Assembly (NCBI GenBank): GCA_046705265.1
Contig: JBJKQL010000034.1
Location: forward strand, 1 to 18,747
Length of the DNA: 18,747 nt
Direction of reading: 5' to 3'
From: JAJYTL01 sp046705265
GTDB taxonomy: Bacteria; Pseudomonadota; Alphaproteobacteria; Ferrovibrionales; Ferrovibrionaceae
Shown here: positions 6,755 to 14,928 of the stretch, one piece after another
Layout: each line of letters starts with the position of its first letter
Numbering within the stretch: the stretch's first letter is position 1
The notes under the pieces: generated by a model
Told to the model about the DNA's origin: nothing
Databases searched by the model: none
The model's input: the letters and a program-made list of their open reading frames with translations, nothing else
Position numbers and translations under genes: made by a program

Positions 6755-7312
6755 CTAGACGGGCCGCACCTCGACCACCTCCGGTATATAGTGTCGGAGC
6801 ATGTTCTCGATGCCCATCTTCAGAGTGGCGAGCGAGCTGGGGCAGCCCGAACAGGACCCCTGCATCTGCAGGAGCACCACACCGTCCTCGAAACCGCGGA
6901 AAATGATGTCGCCGCCGTCCTGGGCCACGGCGGGACGAACCCGGTTCTCGATCAGATCACGAATCTGGGCGACGATATCGGCGTCAGCCTCGTCATAGGT
7001 CTCGTCGGCCTCGCCCGCCGCCGCACCGTCCGCCATCACCGGGGCGCCAGTGGTGAAATGCTCCATGATGGCGCCGAGCACGGCCGGCTTCAGGTGGTGC
7101 CACTCGATCCCGTCGGCCTTGGTCACGGTGACGAAATCAGCGCCGAAGAAGACGCCCGTAACCCCTTCGACTTCGAACAATCGGACCGCGAGTGGCGATT
7201 TCGCGGCGCTTTCCGAAGTCGGGAAATCGGCAGTGCCGCTCCCCATAACGTCCCGTCCCGGCAAGAACTTCAACGTCGCGGGGTTGGGGGTGGCTTCGGT
7301 CTGGATGAACAT
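6755..7312 (-). CDS. NifU-like Fe-S cluster scaffold/carrier (Nfu type)
   Basis: Carries nascent [4Fe-4S] clusters to client apoproteins in the cytosol. The 185-aa product has an Nfu N-terminal domain (MFIQTEATPNPATLKFLPGR, residues 1 to about 88, including VTGVFFGADFVTVTK) and a NifU C-terminal domain (about 112-183) with the cluster-binding CSGC: C154 and C157 in GSCSGCPSS. An acidic linker joins them. This two-domain order is that of alphaproteobacterial and mitochondrial Nfu proteins, not of nitrogen-fixation NifU. GAGGAG lies eight bases before the ATG. It stands alone between trpS and the nitroreductase gene with about 140-175 bases on each side. Confidence 0.92.
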   Translation of the reverse strand: MFIQTEATPNPATLKFLPGRDVMGSGTADFPTSESAAKSPLAVRLFEVEGVTGVFFGADFVTVTKADGIEWHHLKPAVLGAIMEHFTTGAPVMADGAAAGEADETYDEADADIVAQIRDLIENRVRPAVAQDGGDIIFRGFEDGVVLLQMQGSCSGCPSSLATLKMGIENMLRHYIPEVVEVRPV

Positions 7313-7401
7313 CGTCTGCGCTCCTCAAGCGGCCAAGTCTGAACCCTGATCACTTGCAAGATGGGTCACTTAGGCGTCGAGATCAAGCGCTTGGCAGCGG
7401 A

Positions 7402-7435
7402 TCTTGCGTCCTCGCCCTTCTTGCGTCCTCGCCCT
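7402..7435. repeat. Perfect 17-bp tandem duplication
   Basis: TCTTGCGTCCTCGCCCT occurs twice with no gap (7402-7418 and 7419-7435). It lies in the 140-base gap between the trpS stop and the NifU-like start. It looks like a recent slippage or duplication event and has no evident function. Confidence 0.85.
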
Positions 7436-7440
7436 GGCCG

Positions 7441-7468
7441 CTTCCCGGCGCCTCAGGCGCCGAGGAAG
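7441..7468 (-). terminator. Strong hairpin across the trpS stop codon
   Basis: CGGCGCC (7446-7452) and GGCGCCG (7456-7462) pair around a 3-base loop that is the trpS TGA stop itself. CTTCC and GGAAG extend the stem to 12 pairs with one bulged base (7463). There is no T-run after it, so it may act as a processing or stability element or a weak terminator. Confidence 0.45.
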
Positions 7469-8454
7469 CCGACAATGCGGTGCACCTCGTCAAGGATAGG
7501 CTGCGCCAGAGCCCGGGCACGTCCCGCGCCATCGGCCAGAATCCGGTCGATCTCGGCGGGGTCAGCCATGAGACGGCGCATCTCGGCGCCGATCGGGGTA
7601 AGCTCGGCAACCGCGACCTCGATCAGTTCTCGCTTGAAGTCGGAGAACATCTTGCCGGCAACGCGCTGCAACGCCTCCTCGCGGTTCAAATCAACGAGCG
7701 CGGCATAGATGCCGAGCAAATTGTCGGCCTCGGGCCGGGTTTCGAGATCCGCAACGGTCTCGGGCAGCGGGTGCGGATCAGTGCGCGCCTTGCGGATCTT
7801 GTCGGCGATCGAATCGGCATCGTCGGTGAGATTGAGACGGGAATAATCCGAAGCGTCCGATTTCGACATCTTTTTGCTGCCATCCCGCAGACTCATGACG
7901 CGGGTTGCCGCGCCGAAGATCAGCGGCTCGACTTCGGGAAAGAAATCGACACCGAAATCGTTGTTGAATTTTTGCGCGATGTCGCGGGTGAGCTCGAGAT
8001 GCTGTTTCTGATCCTCGCCGACGGGCACGTGCGTCGCATGATAGAGCAGGATATCGGCCGCCATCAGGCAGGGGTAGGCGTAGAGGCCGACGGAAGCGTT
8101 TTCGCGTTGCTTGCCTGCCTTCTCCTTGAACTGGGTCATGCGGTTGAGCCAGCCGAGGCGGGCGATGCAATTCAGCACCCAGGCGAGTTCGGCATGCGCC
8201 GGCACCCGGCTCTGGGCGAAGACAATGCAGGATTTGGCATCAACGCCGGCCGCGAGAAGCCCGGCCGCGACCTCGCGCGTGTTGGCGGTGAGTTCCTTCG
8301 GATCCTGCCATACCGTGATGGCGTGGAGATCAACGAGGCAAAAAAGACACTCGAAATCGCCCTGCAGCCGAACCCAGTTGCGGATCGCGCCGAGATAGTT
8401 GCCGAGATGGAGATTTCCGGTCGGCTGGATGCCGGAAAAGATACGATTGGCCAC
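7453..8454 (-). CDS. trpS: Tryptophanyl-tRNA synthetase
   Basis: Class Ic synthetase charging tRNA-Trp with tryptophan. From the GTG at 8454 the product is 333 aa, the usual length. The class I signatures are IFSGIQPTGNLHLGN (HIGH as H16-L-G-N) and KKMSKS (K195-S199). GEDQKQHLELTRDIA and VPAHAELAWVLNC are typical TrpS blocks. The GTG is preceded by AGGGGA at six bases, so I prefer it to upstream in-frame starts that would add 31 residues unlike the family (ANRIFSGIQ is the usual beginning). It follows murJ by 122 bases. Confidence 0.95.
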   Translation of the reverse strand: MANRIFSGIQPTGNLHLGNYLGAIRNWVRLQGDFECLFCLVDLHAITVWQDPKELTANTREVAAGLLAAGVDAKSCIVFAQSRVPAHAELAWVLNCIARLGWLNRMTQFKEKAGKQRENASVGLYAYPCLMAADILLYHATHVPVGEDQKQHLELTRDIAQKFNNDFGVDFFPEVEPLIFGAATRVMSLRDGSKKMSKSDASDYSRLNLTDDADSIADKIRKARTDPHPLPETVADLETRPEADNLLGIYAALVDLNREEALQRVAGKMFSDFKRELIEVAVAELTPIGAEMRRLMADPAEIDRILADGAGRARALAQPILDEVHRIVGFLGA

Positions 8455-8547
8455 GCTTCGTCCCCTGGTTTCGCCGGCCTGACGGTCTTTCCGGGATAAG
8501 ATCCGGCCGGGCGGCGGAGTTATCGCCCGTGACCGGGGCGCGGTCAA

Positions 8548-8562
8548 CCGCTCATCGAGCGG
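8548..8562 (-). terminator. Small hairpin downstream of murJ
   Basis: CCGCTC-ATC-GAGCGG forms a 6-bp stem with a 3-base loop, 15 bases after the murJ stop. It is short and has no T-run, so it could be a weak terminator or incidental. Confidence 0.25.
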
Positions 8563-8576
8563 CAGCGCATCAAGCC

Positions 8577-10127
8577 TTAGCCGGGGCGCGGGCGGAGTTG
8601 CCGCTTCAGCTCGGCGAGCCGCGCCGCGCCGCTGATCTCGGCAAGCACGACATAGGCGACCAGCCCGAAACTGACGAGCAGGCCGAGCGCCACGATCCGC
8701 CGGAGCTCGCCTTGAAGCAGCCAGGGGGCGAGCAGGCGCGCAAACCCCGCGAGGCCGATCGCCATTCCGAGGGTCACGGCCAGAATGCGGGCGCCGCGGT
8801 CAGCGAGGCGGCGGTCGGGACGCCAATGCCCGCGGCGGTAGAGGAGACTCGCCAGGATCATCGTCTGCAGCCAGGACGCGGTGGAAAGCGAGATGGCGAG
8901 CCCGACATAAAGAAGCGGCCGCATCAGAATGAGGTTGAGGGTGATATTGGTCGCCACGGCGATGACCGCGACGATAAGCGGCGTCCTGGTGTCGCGGCGG
9001 GCGTAAAAGCCGGGCGTGAAGACCTTGATCATGACGAAGGCGGGAAGCCCCGCGGCGTAGGCGATCAGCACATGCGAGGTGGCAACGCTCGCCGCCGCGC
9101 TAAAGGCGCCGCGCTGGAACAGCACCGAGATGAGGGGAAAGGCGAGGACGCTGAGCCCGGCCGCGGCCGGAAGGGCAAGAAGAAGGGCGAGTTCAAGAGC
9201 ACGATTCTGGCTCTGCACCGCGCTCTTTATATCGCCGGCGGCGAGCTGTCGCGACAACAGCGGCAAGAGCGCCGTCCCGAGCGCGACGCCGACGACGCCG
9301 AGCGGCAGTTGTTCCAGCCGGTCGGCGTAAAAGAGATAGGAGATCGAGCCGGCCGGCAGCAGCGAGGCCAGAATCAGGTTCACCATCTGATTGACTTGCG
9401 AGGCGCCGGCCCCGAGCGCGGCCGGCAGCATCAATCGAAGCAAGCGCTTGACTTGCGGCGTGAGGCGCGGCCGCGGCAAGCGGAAATGCAAGCCGGCTCG
9501 GCCACAAGCACCGATCAGCCAAAGGAATTGCAGGATGCCGGCGGCCGCGACACCCCAGGCAAGGGCATGGCCCGCGGTCGGCAGATAGGGCGTCGCGAGC
9601 AACAGCGCTGCGATCAAACAGAGGTTCAAGATGATCGGAGCCGCCGCCGGCGCAGCGAAGAGTCCGACCGCATTCAAAGTGCCGCCGAGGAGCGCCACCA
9701 GGCTGATGAAAAGAAGATAGGGAAAAGTCAGCCGCGTGAAGACCACGGCCAAATGGAACTTGGTTGGATAGGCGGCGAATCCCGGCGCCAGCACGTGAAT
9801 GACGTCCGGCATGAAGACCTGCGCCGCCAACACGAACAGAAACAGCACGACAACCAGGACCGAAAGCGCCTGTTCGGCAAAACGGATCGCGGCATCGCGC
9901 CCGTCCGTGGTCAAGGTGCCGGTGAAAAGCGGCACGAAGGCGGCGCTGAACGCCCCTTCGGCAAACAGCCGACGAAAGAGATTGGGCAACTGAAAAGCCA
10001 CGAAAAACGCATCCGATACCGGCCCGGCGCCAAGGGTCGCCGCGATCAGGATATCGCGCACGAAACCGAAGATTCGGCTGAGCAAGGTATAGCTGCCGAC
10101 GGTAACGACAGAGCGGAAGAGCGCCAT
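8577..10127 (-). CDS. murJ: Lipid II flippase MurJ (MviN)
   Basis: MOP-superfamily membrane protein that moves lipid II across the inner membrane for peptidoglycan synthesis. The 516-aa product is the family size and almost wholly hydrophobic, consistent with about 14 transmembrane helices. It opens with the MurJ hallmark TVGSYTLLSRIFGFVRDILIA and continues with GPVSDAFFVAFQLPNLFRRL and GAFSAAFVPLF. RLEQLPLGVVGVALGTALLP is the conserved mid-region block and GFYARRDTRTP a later one. I choose the ATG at 10127; a TTG four codons upstream is possible. It follows glnD by 75 bases and likely shares its transcript, the usual alphaproteobacterial glnD-murJ-trpS order. Confidence 0.95.
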   Translation of the reverse strand: MALFRSVVTVGSYTLLSRIFGFVRDILIAATLGAGPVSDAFFVAFQLPNLFRRLFAEGAFSAAFVPLFTGTLTTDGRDAAIRFAEQALSVLVVVLFLFVLAAQVFMPDVIHVLAPGFAAYPTKFHLAVVFTRLTFPYLLFISLVALLGGTLNAVGLFAAPAAAPIILNLCLIAALLLATPYLPTAGHALAWGVAAAGILQFLWLIGACGRAGLHFRLPRPRLTPQVKRLLRLMLPAALGAGASQVNQMVNLILASLLPAGSISYLFYADRLEQLPLGVVGVALGTALLPLLSRQLAAGDIKSAVQSQNRALELALLLALPAAAGLSVLAFPLISVLFQRGAFSAAASVATSHVLIAYAAGLPAFVMIKVFTPGFYARRDTRTPLIVAVIAVATNITLNLILMRPLLYVGLAISLSTASWLQTMILASLLYRRGHWRPDRRLADRGARILAVTLGMAIGLAGFARLLAPWLLQGELRRIVALGLLVSFGLVAYVVLAEISGAARLAELKRQLRPRPG

Positions 10128-10153
10128 GGACGCGCTCAATAGCCCGAAATGAT

Positions 10154-10172
10154 GGCGGGAAAAAGCCCCGCC
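10154..10172 (-). terminator. Hairpin between glnD and murJ
   Basis: On the minus strand GGCGGG and CCCGCC pair around a 7-base T-rich loop (GCTTTTT), about 30 bases after the glnD stop and 27 before the murJ start. No T-run follows the stem, so it may reduce rather than end read-through into murJ. Confidence 0.3.
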
Positions 10173-10202
10173 TTGCCGCGCGCGGGCGCCGCCGTCATCC
10201 GA

Positions 10203-13061
10203 TCAGGCCGTATCGGCGTGCCGCGTGGCGCGCTCGGGCTTCGGTTTCGGCTTGCGCTGCGGCCGGATCTCGGACTTCGCGCCCTGTGCCGGGGCGGACT
10301 CGCCTTTGGCCGCCTCCTGCCGCTGGTCCGGCGGGGTCAAAATCTCCGCGAGCCGTTCCTCGATGGCGGCAAGTTTCACTTTGTTCGTCACTTTATGGCC
10401 GAACAGATCTTTGATGTAGAACACGTCGACCGCTCGTTCGCCGTAGGTCGCGATGCGGGCCGACGTGATCGACAGCGAGAGGCGGAACAGCGCATAGGTC
10501 AGGTCGTGCAACAGACCTCGCCGGTCGCGGCCCTGGACCTCGAGCACCGTGCTGGTGTCGGAAGCGTTATTGTCGATCAGGATCCGCACCGGAACCCTGA
10601 AGGCGCGGCCGACTTTGGCCGGCTTCGCTTCGGCGAAAACGCGGTGCGGCTTCAAGGCGCCGGACAGAGTGCGCTCCACCGCGGCCTTGAGGCGCTGAAT
10701 GTATTCCGGCCGCTCGATCGCCTTGCCATCCGCGCCCTGGATAAAAAACGTATCGAGGGCCATACCGTCACTGGTGGTAAAGATGCGGGCATCGACGATA
10801 TTGCCGCCCGAGACCGCGATCGCGCCGGCGACGCGGGCGAAAAGTCCGGGATGGTCGGCGGTGTAGAGAACGAGCTCGGTCACGGCATTGGCAGGATCGG
10901 GACGCGTCTCGATGCTCAAGGCGCGCCCTTCCCGCTCGGCCGCGCAGACGAAGCGTGCATGACGGACTTGGGTCTCGGGCTCGGTGGTCAGCCAGTAAGC
11001 CGGATAATGCCGATCGAGATAGGTCGCGACCTCTTCTTCGGGAAGATCGGTAAGGCGCGCCTTGAGCGCGGCTCGCACCGCCTCGACCCGGGGTTCGTCG
11101 GCACCGACGGAGACGCCGGTCAGGAAATCCAGCGTCCGTTGGTAAAGCTCGCGCAAAAGCTGGCCCTTCCAGCCGTTCCAGACGCCGGGACCGACGGCCC
11201 GAATATCGACCATGGTAAGGAGCAGCAAGAGCCGGACGCGATCCTCGGTCTCTACCGCCTTGGCAAAATCGGCGACCGTCTTGGGATCGAGAATGTCGCG
11301 CTTGAAGGCGGTCGCACTCATCAAGAGATGCCAGCGCACGAGCCAGGCAACGGTCTCCGTCTCCGCCGGCGTAAGACCGAGTCGAGGGCAAAGGCGCTCC
11401 GCCACCTTGGCGCCGAGGATCGAGTGATCGCCGCTGCGGCCCTTGGCAACATCGTGAAGCAGTACCGCGAGATAGAGAACACGCCGTGACGCGACCTGAT
11501 GTACGACATGGCACGCCACCGGGTGGTCTTCGGCGAGGGTGCCGGCCTCGATTTTGGCCAGCAGCCCGATGGCGCGGATGGTGTGCTCGTCGACCGTGTA
11601 GACGTGATACATGTCATATTGCATCTGCGCCACGACGCGGCCGAAATCGGGAATGAAGCGGCCGAAGACGCCGGCCTCATTCAGCCGCCGCAAGGCGGTC
11701 TCGGGATCGTTCCGCGAGGTCAGCATCTCGAGAAACAGGCGGTTCGCCTCCGGCGCCTCGCGCAACGTCGCGTTCACCAGCTTCAGATTCCGCCGCACCA
11801 GCCGAAGCGCCTTGGGATGGATGTCGAGGCCGCGTTCCTCGGCGATGTGGAAGAGGCGGAGGATATTCACCGGGGCTTTGGCGAACAGGTCATCGGCGGC
11901 GACGTTGAGCCGGCCGCCCTCGATCTCGAAGCCGGCGATGTCCTTTGCTTTCTTACGCAGCGCGCCGAGCCCCGGCAGCCGGAAGCGGCGCCGGCGCTTG
12001 TGCTGGTCCTCGAGCGCGGCGCAAAAGACGCGCGTCAGATCGCCGATATCCTTGGCGACGAGAAAATAATGCTTCATGAAGCGCTCGACGCCGCGCGAGC
12101 CGGGCCGGTCCGCATAACCCATGCTCCGCGCAAGATCGGGCTGCGCGTCGAAGGTGAGCCGTTCCTCCGGCCGATTGGCCCAGTAATGGAGATGGCAACG
12201 CACCGTCCAGAGAAAGGCCTGGGCATTGACGAAACGGCGGTATTCGCCGGCCGTCAGCACCTCCTGCTCGACGAGGTCCGCGATGCTGTCGATGGGATAG
12301 AGATATTTCGCGATCCAGAACAGCGTGTGGAGGTCGCGTAAGCCGCCCTTGCCCTCCTTGATGTTCGGTTCGACCACGTAGCGGGAATCGCCCATGCGCT
12401 GGTGGCGCTCATCGCGCTCGGCGAGCTTGGCCTCGAGATAGGTGCGGCCGGTTCCCGCCACCACTTCCTTGCGGAAGCGCTGGTGCAGCTCTTGCGCGAG
12501 CGGCTGGTCGCCCCAGACGTAGCGTGCCTCGAGAAGCGCGGTACAAATGGTAATGTCGCTTTTCGCGAGGCGGATGCAATCGTCGACCGAACGCGTCGCG
12601 TGTCCGACCTTGAGACCGAGATCCCAAAGCAGATAGAGAACGAGTTCCACGACCTGCTCGCCCCAGGGGGTTTTCTTATAGGGCATGAGAAACAGCAGAT
12701 CGATGTCGGAAAACGGCGCGAGTTCCCCCCGCCCGTAGCCGCCGACGGCGATCACCGAAAGCCGCTCGCCCGCGGTCGGCGTCGAGGGGCGATAGACGCG
12801 GGTCGTCGCGAGGTCGTAGATCGCGCGGATGATCTGATCGACCAGGAAGCTCAAGGACTGCACGGTAAGGGTTCCCGAGACGCCAGCCTCGAAACGATTG
12901 CGGATCTCGGCCCGGCCGGCGGTCAGCACCTCCTTCAGAATTTCGAGCGCGCGCGGACGGAGCTCGGGCGATTCCCAGGGGAGATCGTAGGCCAAGGCGG
13001 CGAGGCGATCGTTCAGGACCTTGCGGTCGATGATTTCCCGCCGGTTGCGGATCTGATCCAT
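10203..13061 (-). CDS. glnD: Bifunctional [protein-PII] uridylyltransferase / uridylyl-removing enzyme
   Basis: Central nitrogen sensor: attaches UMP to PII proteins when glutamine is low and removes it when glutamine is high. The 952-aa product has four domains in order: nucleotidyltransferase (about 75-240) with VGGYGRGELAPFSDIDLLF, giving the polymerase-beta-type GG...SD-D at G107-G108 and S118/D119/D121; the helical PII-UTase domain (NIKEGKGGLRDLHTLFW); an HD phosphohydrolase domain with LLHDVAKGRSGDHS (H536, D537) for deuridylylation; and two ACT domains for glutamine (starting near 729, DHPGLFARVAGAIA, and near 838, DRRGLLHDLTYALF). A basic Lys/Pro/Arg-rich tail of about 35 residues ends it. 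Start ATG 13061. It is the first gene of the glnD-murJ-trpS series; no PII gene is in the window. Confidence 0.97.
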   Translation of the reverse strand: MDQIRNRREIIDRKVLNDRLAALAYDLPWESPELRPRALEILKEVLTAGRAEIRNRFEAGVSGTLTVQSLSFLVDQIIRAIYDLATTRVYRPSTPTAGERLSVIAVGGYGRGELAPFSDIDLLFLMPYKKTPWGEQVVELVLYLLWDLGLKVGHATRSVDDCIRLAKSDITICTALLEARYVWGDQPLAQELHQRFRKEVVAGTGRTYLEAKLAERDERHQRMGDSRYVVEPNIKEGKGGLRDLHTLFWIAKYLYPIDSIADLVEQEVLTAGEYRRFVNAQAFLWTVRCHLHYWANRPEERLTFDAQPDLARSMGYADRPGSRGVERFMKHYFLVAKDIGDLTRVFCAALEDQHKRRRRFRLPGLGALRKKAKDIAGFEIEGGRLNVAADDLFAKAPVNILRLFHIAEERGLDIHPKALRLVRRNLKLVNATLREAPEANRLFLEMLTSRNDPETALRRLNEAGVFGRFIPDFGRVVAQMQYDMYHVYTVDEHTIRAIGLLAKIEAGTLAEDHPVACHVVHQVASRRVLYLAVLLHDVAKGRSGDHSILGAKVAERLCPRLGLTPAETETVAWLVRWHLLMSATAFKRDILDPKTVADFAKAVETEDRVRLLLLLTMVDIRAVGPGVWNGWKGQLLRELYQRTLDFLTGVSVGADEPRVEAVRAALKARLTDLPEEEVATYLDRHYPAYWLTTEPETQVRHARFVCAAEREGRALSIETRPDPANAVTELVLYTADHPGLFARVAGAIAVSGGNIVDARIFTTSDGMALDTFFIQGADGKAIERPEYIQRLKAAVERTLSGALKPHRVFAEAKPAKVGRAFRVPVRILIDNNASDTSTVLEVQGRDRRGLLHDLTYALFRLSLSITSARIATYGERAVDVFYIKDLFGHKVTNKVKLAAIEERLAEILTPPDQRQEAAKGESAPAQGAKSEIRPQRKPKPKPERATRHADTA

Positions 13062-13871
13062 GACTTCATTCTAGGGCAGATTAATCGAGATTCGTACGCT
13101 CGATTGCGGCGCTGTTTCGAGAGCCGGCGGAGAAAGCCTCGCGCGGTTCTTCCCTTTTCGTGGCCCACGGCATGGGCGCGATCCCGTCACGCCGGACAAG
13201 CGGCCCCGTGGGCACCATGGCTCCGTAAATATGCAAATAAGCACCCACGGAAGCTGCTCGGTTCCGGAACGTTTTTTGGCGAGGTGTTTCGACGGCGAGG
13301 TGCCACTGACGGTCTCGCGCGATCACAAGAATCCGTGTCACGGCCCATAGAAATGAGCCAGAATGACCATGGCGCGCGCGGACCGCGATGGGCCGACGGG
13401 AGCGCCGCGACCGGCAAACGCCACGTTCTCCGCCAAATGCGAACACGGCACGATAAGCCCCTCGGCGAGCGGCAGAACACCCAAAAGCATCCGCCCCGGT
13501 ACGCAGGCAGGAATGGATAAGAGCCTCGGTCGCCCGCGTACCCTTTATCCTCGTATTTCACAAACCAGGATGGCTCCGCCAATCGCGTGCGTCAGCCATT
13601 TCCCGACCCGGCACCTGGAATTAGAAATGCGCGCAGCCGCTGCCACCCCTAACCTACTCCTGCCACTGGAGGAACCTCTCCGACCATAAATCACTGAAGG
13701 CGCATAGTGGGTACCAGGCGCCCCCTACTTCGATGATACCCCGAGGCAGGGAGCCGCCTTGGACGCGAGCGGATCAATCGACGAATTCCTCTCCGGCACT
13801 CGGCGCAAAGCCGCGAGGCAACGGGACCATCGGAAAACCGGCCACGGTTTGCCACGGAACCCTCAGGCATA
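13062..13871. other. Gene-free stretch between glnD and the cupredoxin promoter
   Basis: About 810 bases hold no convincing gene. The longest open frames on either strand (near 13081-13446, 13187-13582 and 13363-13689) are Arg/Pro-rich, overlap each other, lack ribosome sites and resemble no family I know. The glnD promoter must lie near 13065-13150 on the minus strand, but I see no clear boxes. No tRNA, repeat array or mobile-element remnant is recognisable. Confidence 0.6.
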
Positions 13872-13900
13872 TTGACAGTTTGCGATCACGCCGCCATTAT
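13872..13900 (+). promoter_or_regulatory. Sigma-70-type promoter of the cupredoxin gene
   Basis: A perfect -35 TTGACA (13872-13877) is followed after exactly 17 bases by CATTAT (13895-13900), which matches the -10 consensus at four of six positions. Transcription would begin near 13907, leaving a leader of about 40 bases containing AGGGGGA just before the ATG at 13946. Confidence 0.6.
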
Positions 13901-13945
13901 CCCACGCCACTTTATTTGTTCCACTTCTTAACAGGGGGATTTCCC

Positions 13946-14518
13946 ATGCCTTTGAAGGGCTTAAACAAAAAAACGCAGTCCTTAGGGTGCGTCATAAAAG
14001 CGATCGGTCTTTCCATCGCACTCGTCGCGGCAATCGCCACGCTCGGCTTCGTCAAGCCGGCACCGGCGCGAGCGGCGGGAATGCGCCCAGTCTATATTCA
14101 CATGAATGGCGCAAATGAGTTTCTCGAGCGGCTGGTCTTCGTGCGGCCCGGCCAAAAGGTCGTCTTCGTCAACGAGGACACCGGAGACCACGCTATTCAA
14201 GGCTACAATCCGGAAACCGGCGCGAAGAGCAAGGTCTTTCGCGACAAGGTCATTTCGGGCACGCCGGGTCCGCACCACCCCGTGCACACCTATACGATCA
14301 GCTTTGCTCACCAGGGCCCGCAGTTCTATTTCTGCCCGGTCCACGCACAGCTCAAGAAGGGCCCAGGCGGCGTGTGGCTGCCGGTTCGGCGGTCAACGAC
14401 CCACGGCTTCGGCGCGGCGATGGCCGGGGAAATCATTGTCACCAACGACAGGGCACTCCTAGCCAGAAATCCCAAGACGGCCTGGAAGAAAATCCTGCCG
14501 AAATTTTTCGGCGGCTGA
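13946..14518 (+). CDS. Secreted cupredoxin-domain (type 1 blue copper-like) protein
   Basis: Probable periplasmic copper electron carrier or copper-binding protein. The 190-aa product has a basic N-terminus, a hydrophobic stretch (about 16-35) and a likely signal-peptidase site after ARA (residue 43). The cupredoxin fold follows: VFVRPGQKVVFVNEDTGDHAI supplies the first His (H82), then FYFCPVHAQ supplies C130 and H133, and MAGEIIVTN supplies a possible axial Met (M159) and the last strand. Between H133 and M159 lie about 25 residues (LKKGPGGVWLP to HGFGAA), whereas plastocyanin-like domains have only about four. A GPHHPVH stretch (108-114) adds further possible metal ligands. AGGGGGA precedes the ATG by about seven bases. 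The frame continues upstream to 13733, but the ribosome site and signal peptide fix this start. The partner is unknown. Confidence 0.85.
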   Translation: MPLKGLNKKTQSLGCVIKAIGLSIALVAAIATLGFVKPAPARAAGMRPVYIHMNGANEFLERLVFVRPGQKVVFVNEDTGDHAIQGYNPETGAKSKVFRDKVISGTPGPHHPVHTYTISFAHQGPQFYFCPVHAQLKKGPGGVWLPVRRSTTHGFGAAMAGEIIVTNDRALLARNPKTAWKKILPKFFGG

Positions 14519-14525
14519 TCGGGGT

Positions 14526-14554
14526 GACGATGTCAGGCTCAGCCTGACATCGTC
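14526..14554. terminator. Perfect 13-bp hairpin between convergent genes
   Basis: GACGATGTCAGGC (14526-14538), loop TCA, then GCCTGACATCGTC (14542-14554): a perfect 13-bp stem beginning seven bases after the cupredoxin stop. It is also downstream of the convergent Gln-rich gene, so it can serve both strands. No T-run follows on either side, so termination would not be of the simple intrinsic type. Confidence 0.55.
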
Positions 14555-14596
14555 GGCCTGCTCTCGCTCTTGAAACTTCACACCGCCCTTTCAAGG

Positions 14597-14842
14597 TCAA
14601 GGCGGCGGCGAGGGTAGGTGAGATAGATATTTCGGCGATGCCGGAATCTGCGGCGGCGGGAGTTCACTTGGCAATTGCCTTAGCTCCCGCTGCAATCGCG
14701 CCTGGTGCTGCGCCGACTGTTCCCGCTCTTGCTGCTGCAAATGCCATACTTGTTGCTGTTGCAATAGCTGCAACTGCATCCCGGCTTGTGCCAGGGATGG
14801 GAAGGCGACCATAAATACAAGAGAAAAGAACAGCCGCCTCAT
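14597..14842 (-). CDS. Small secreted glutamine-rich protein of unknown function
   Basis: The 81-aa product has a clear signal peptide (MRRLFFSLVFMVAFPSLAQA, cleavage after residue 20), leaving a mature protein of about 60 residues. Roughly residues 21-60 are very rich in Gln, Leu and Arg (QLQLLQQQQVWHLQQQEREQ), probably helical and possibly coiled coil. The end is Pro-rich (LPPPQIPASP ... PSPPP). It has no Cys. AGGAG nine bases before the ATG supports translation. It converges on the cupredoxin gene with a 13-bp hairpin between them, and its upstream region ends at the IS630 element 86 bases away. I recognise no family; a periplasmic accessory or chaperone-like role is only a guess. Confidence 0.6.
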   Translation of the reverse strand: MRRLFFSLVFMVAFPSLAQAGMQLQLLQQQQVWHLQQQEREQSAQHQARLQRELRQLPSELPPPQIPASPKYLSHLPSPPP

Positions 14843-14928
14843 CCAGTGTCTCTCCTCTTGCGAATCCTGGGCAGGAGCGAGATAGCAATCGTCGACCGGC
14901 TGGTTGCCCGTACGGACCCAAGAGCGAC

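Noticed and set aside
7354..8499. 381-aa plus-strand open frame opposite trpS
   Set aside because: Antisense shadow of trpS; no domain, no ribosome site.
8529..10142. 537-aa plus-strand open frame opposite murJ
   Set aside because: Highly charged Arg/Gln/Asp-rich composition typical of the complement of a hydrophobic membrane-protein gene; MurJ is clear on the other strand.
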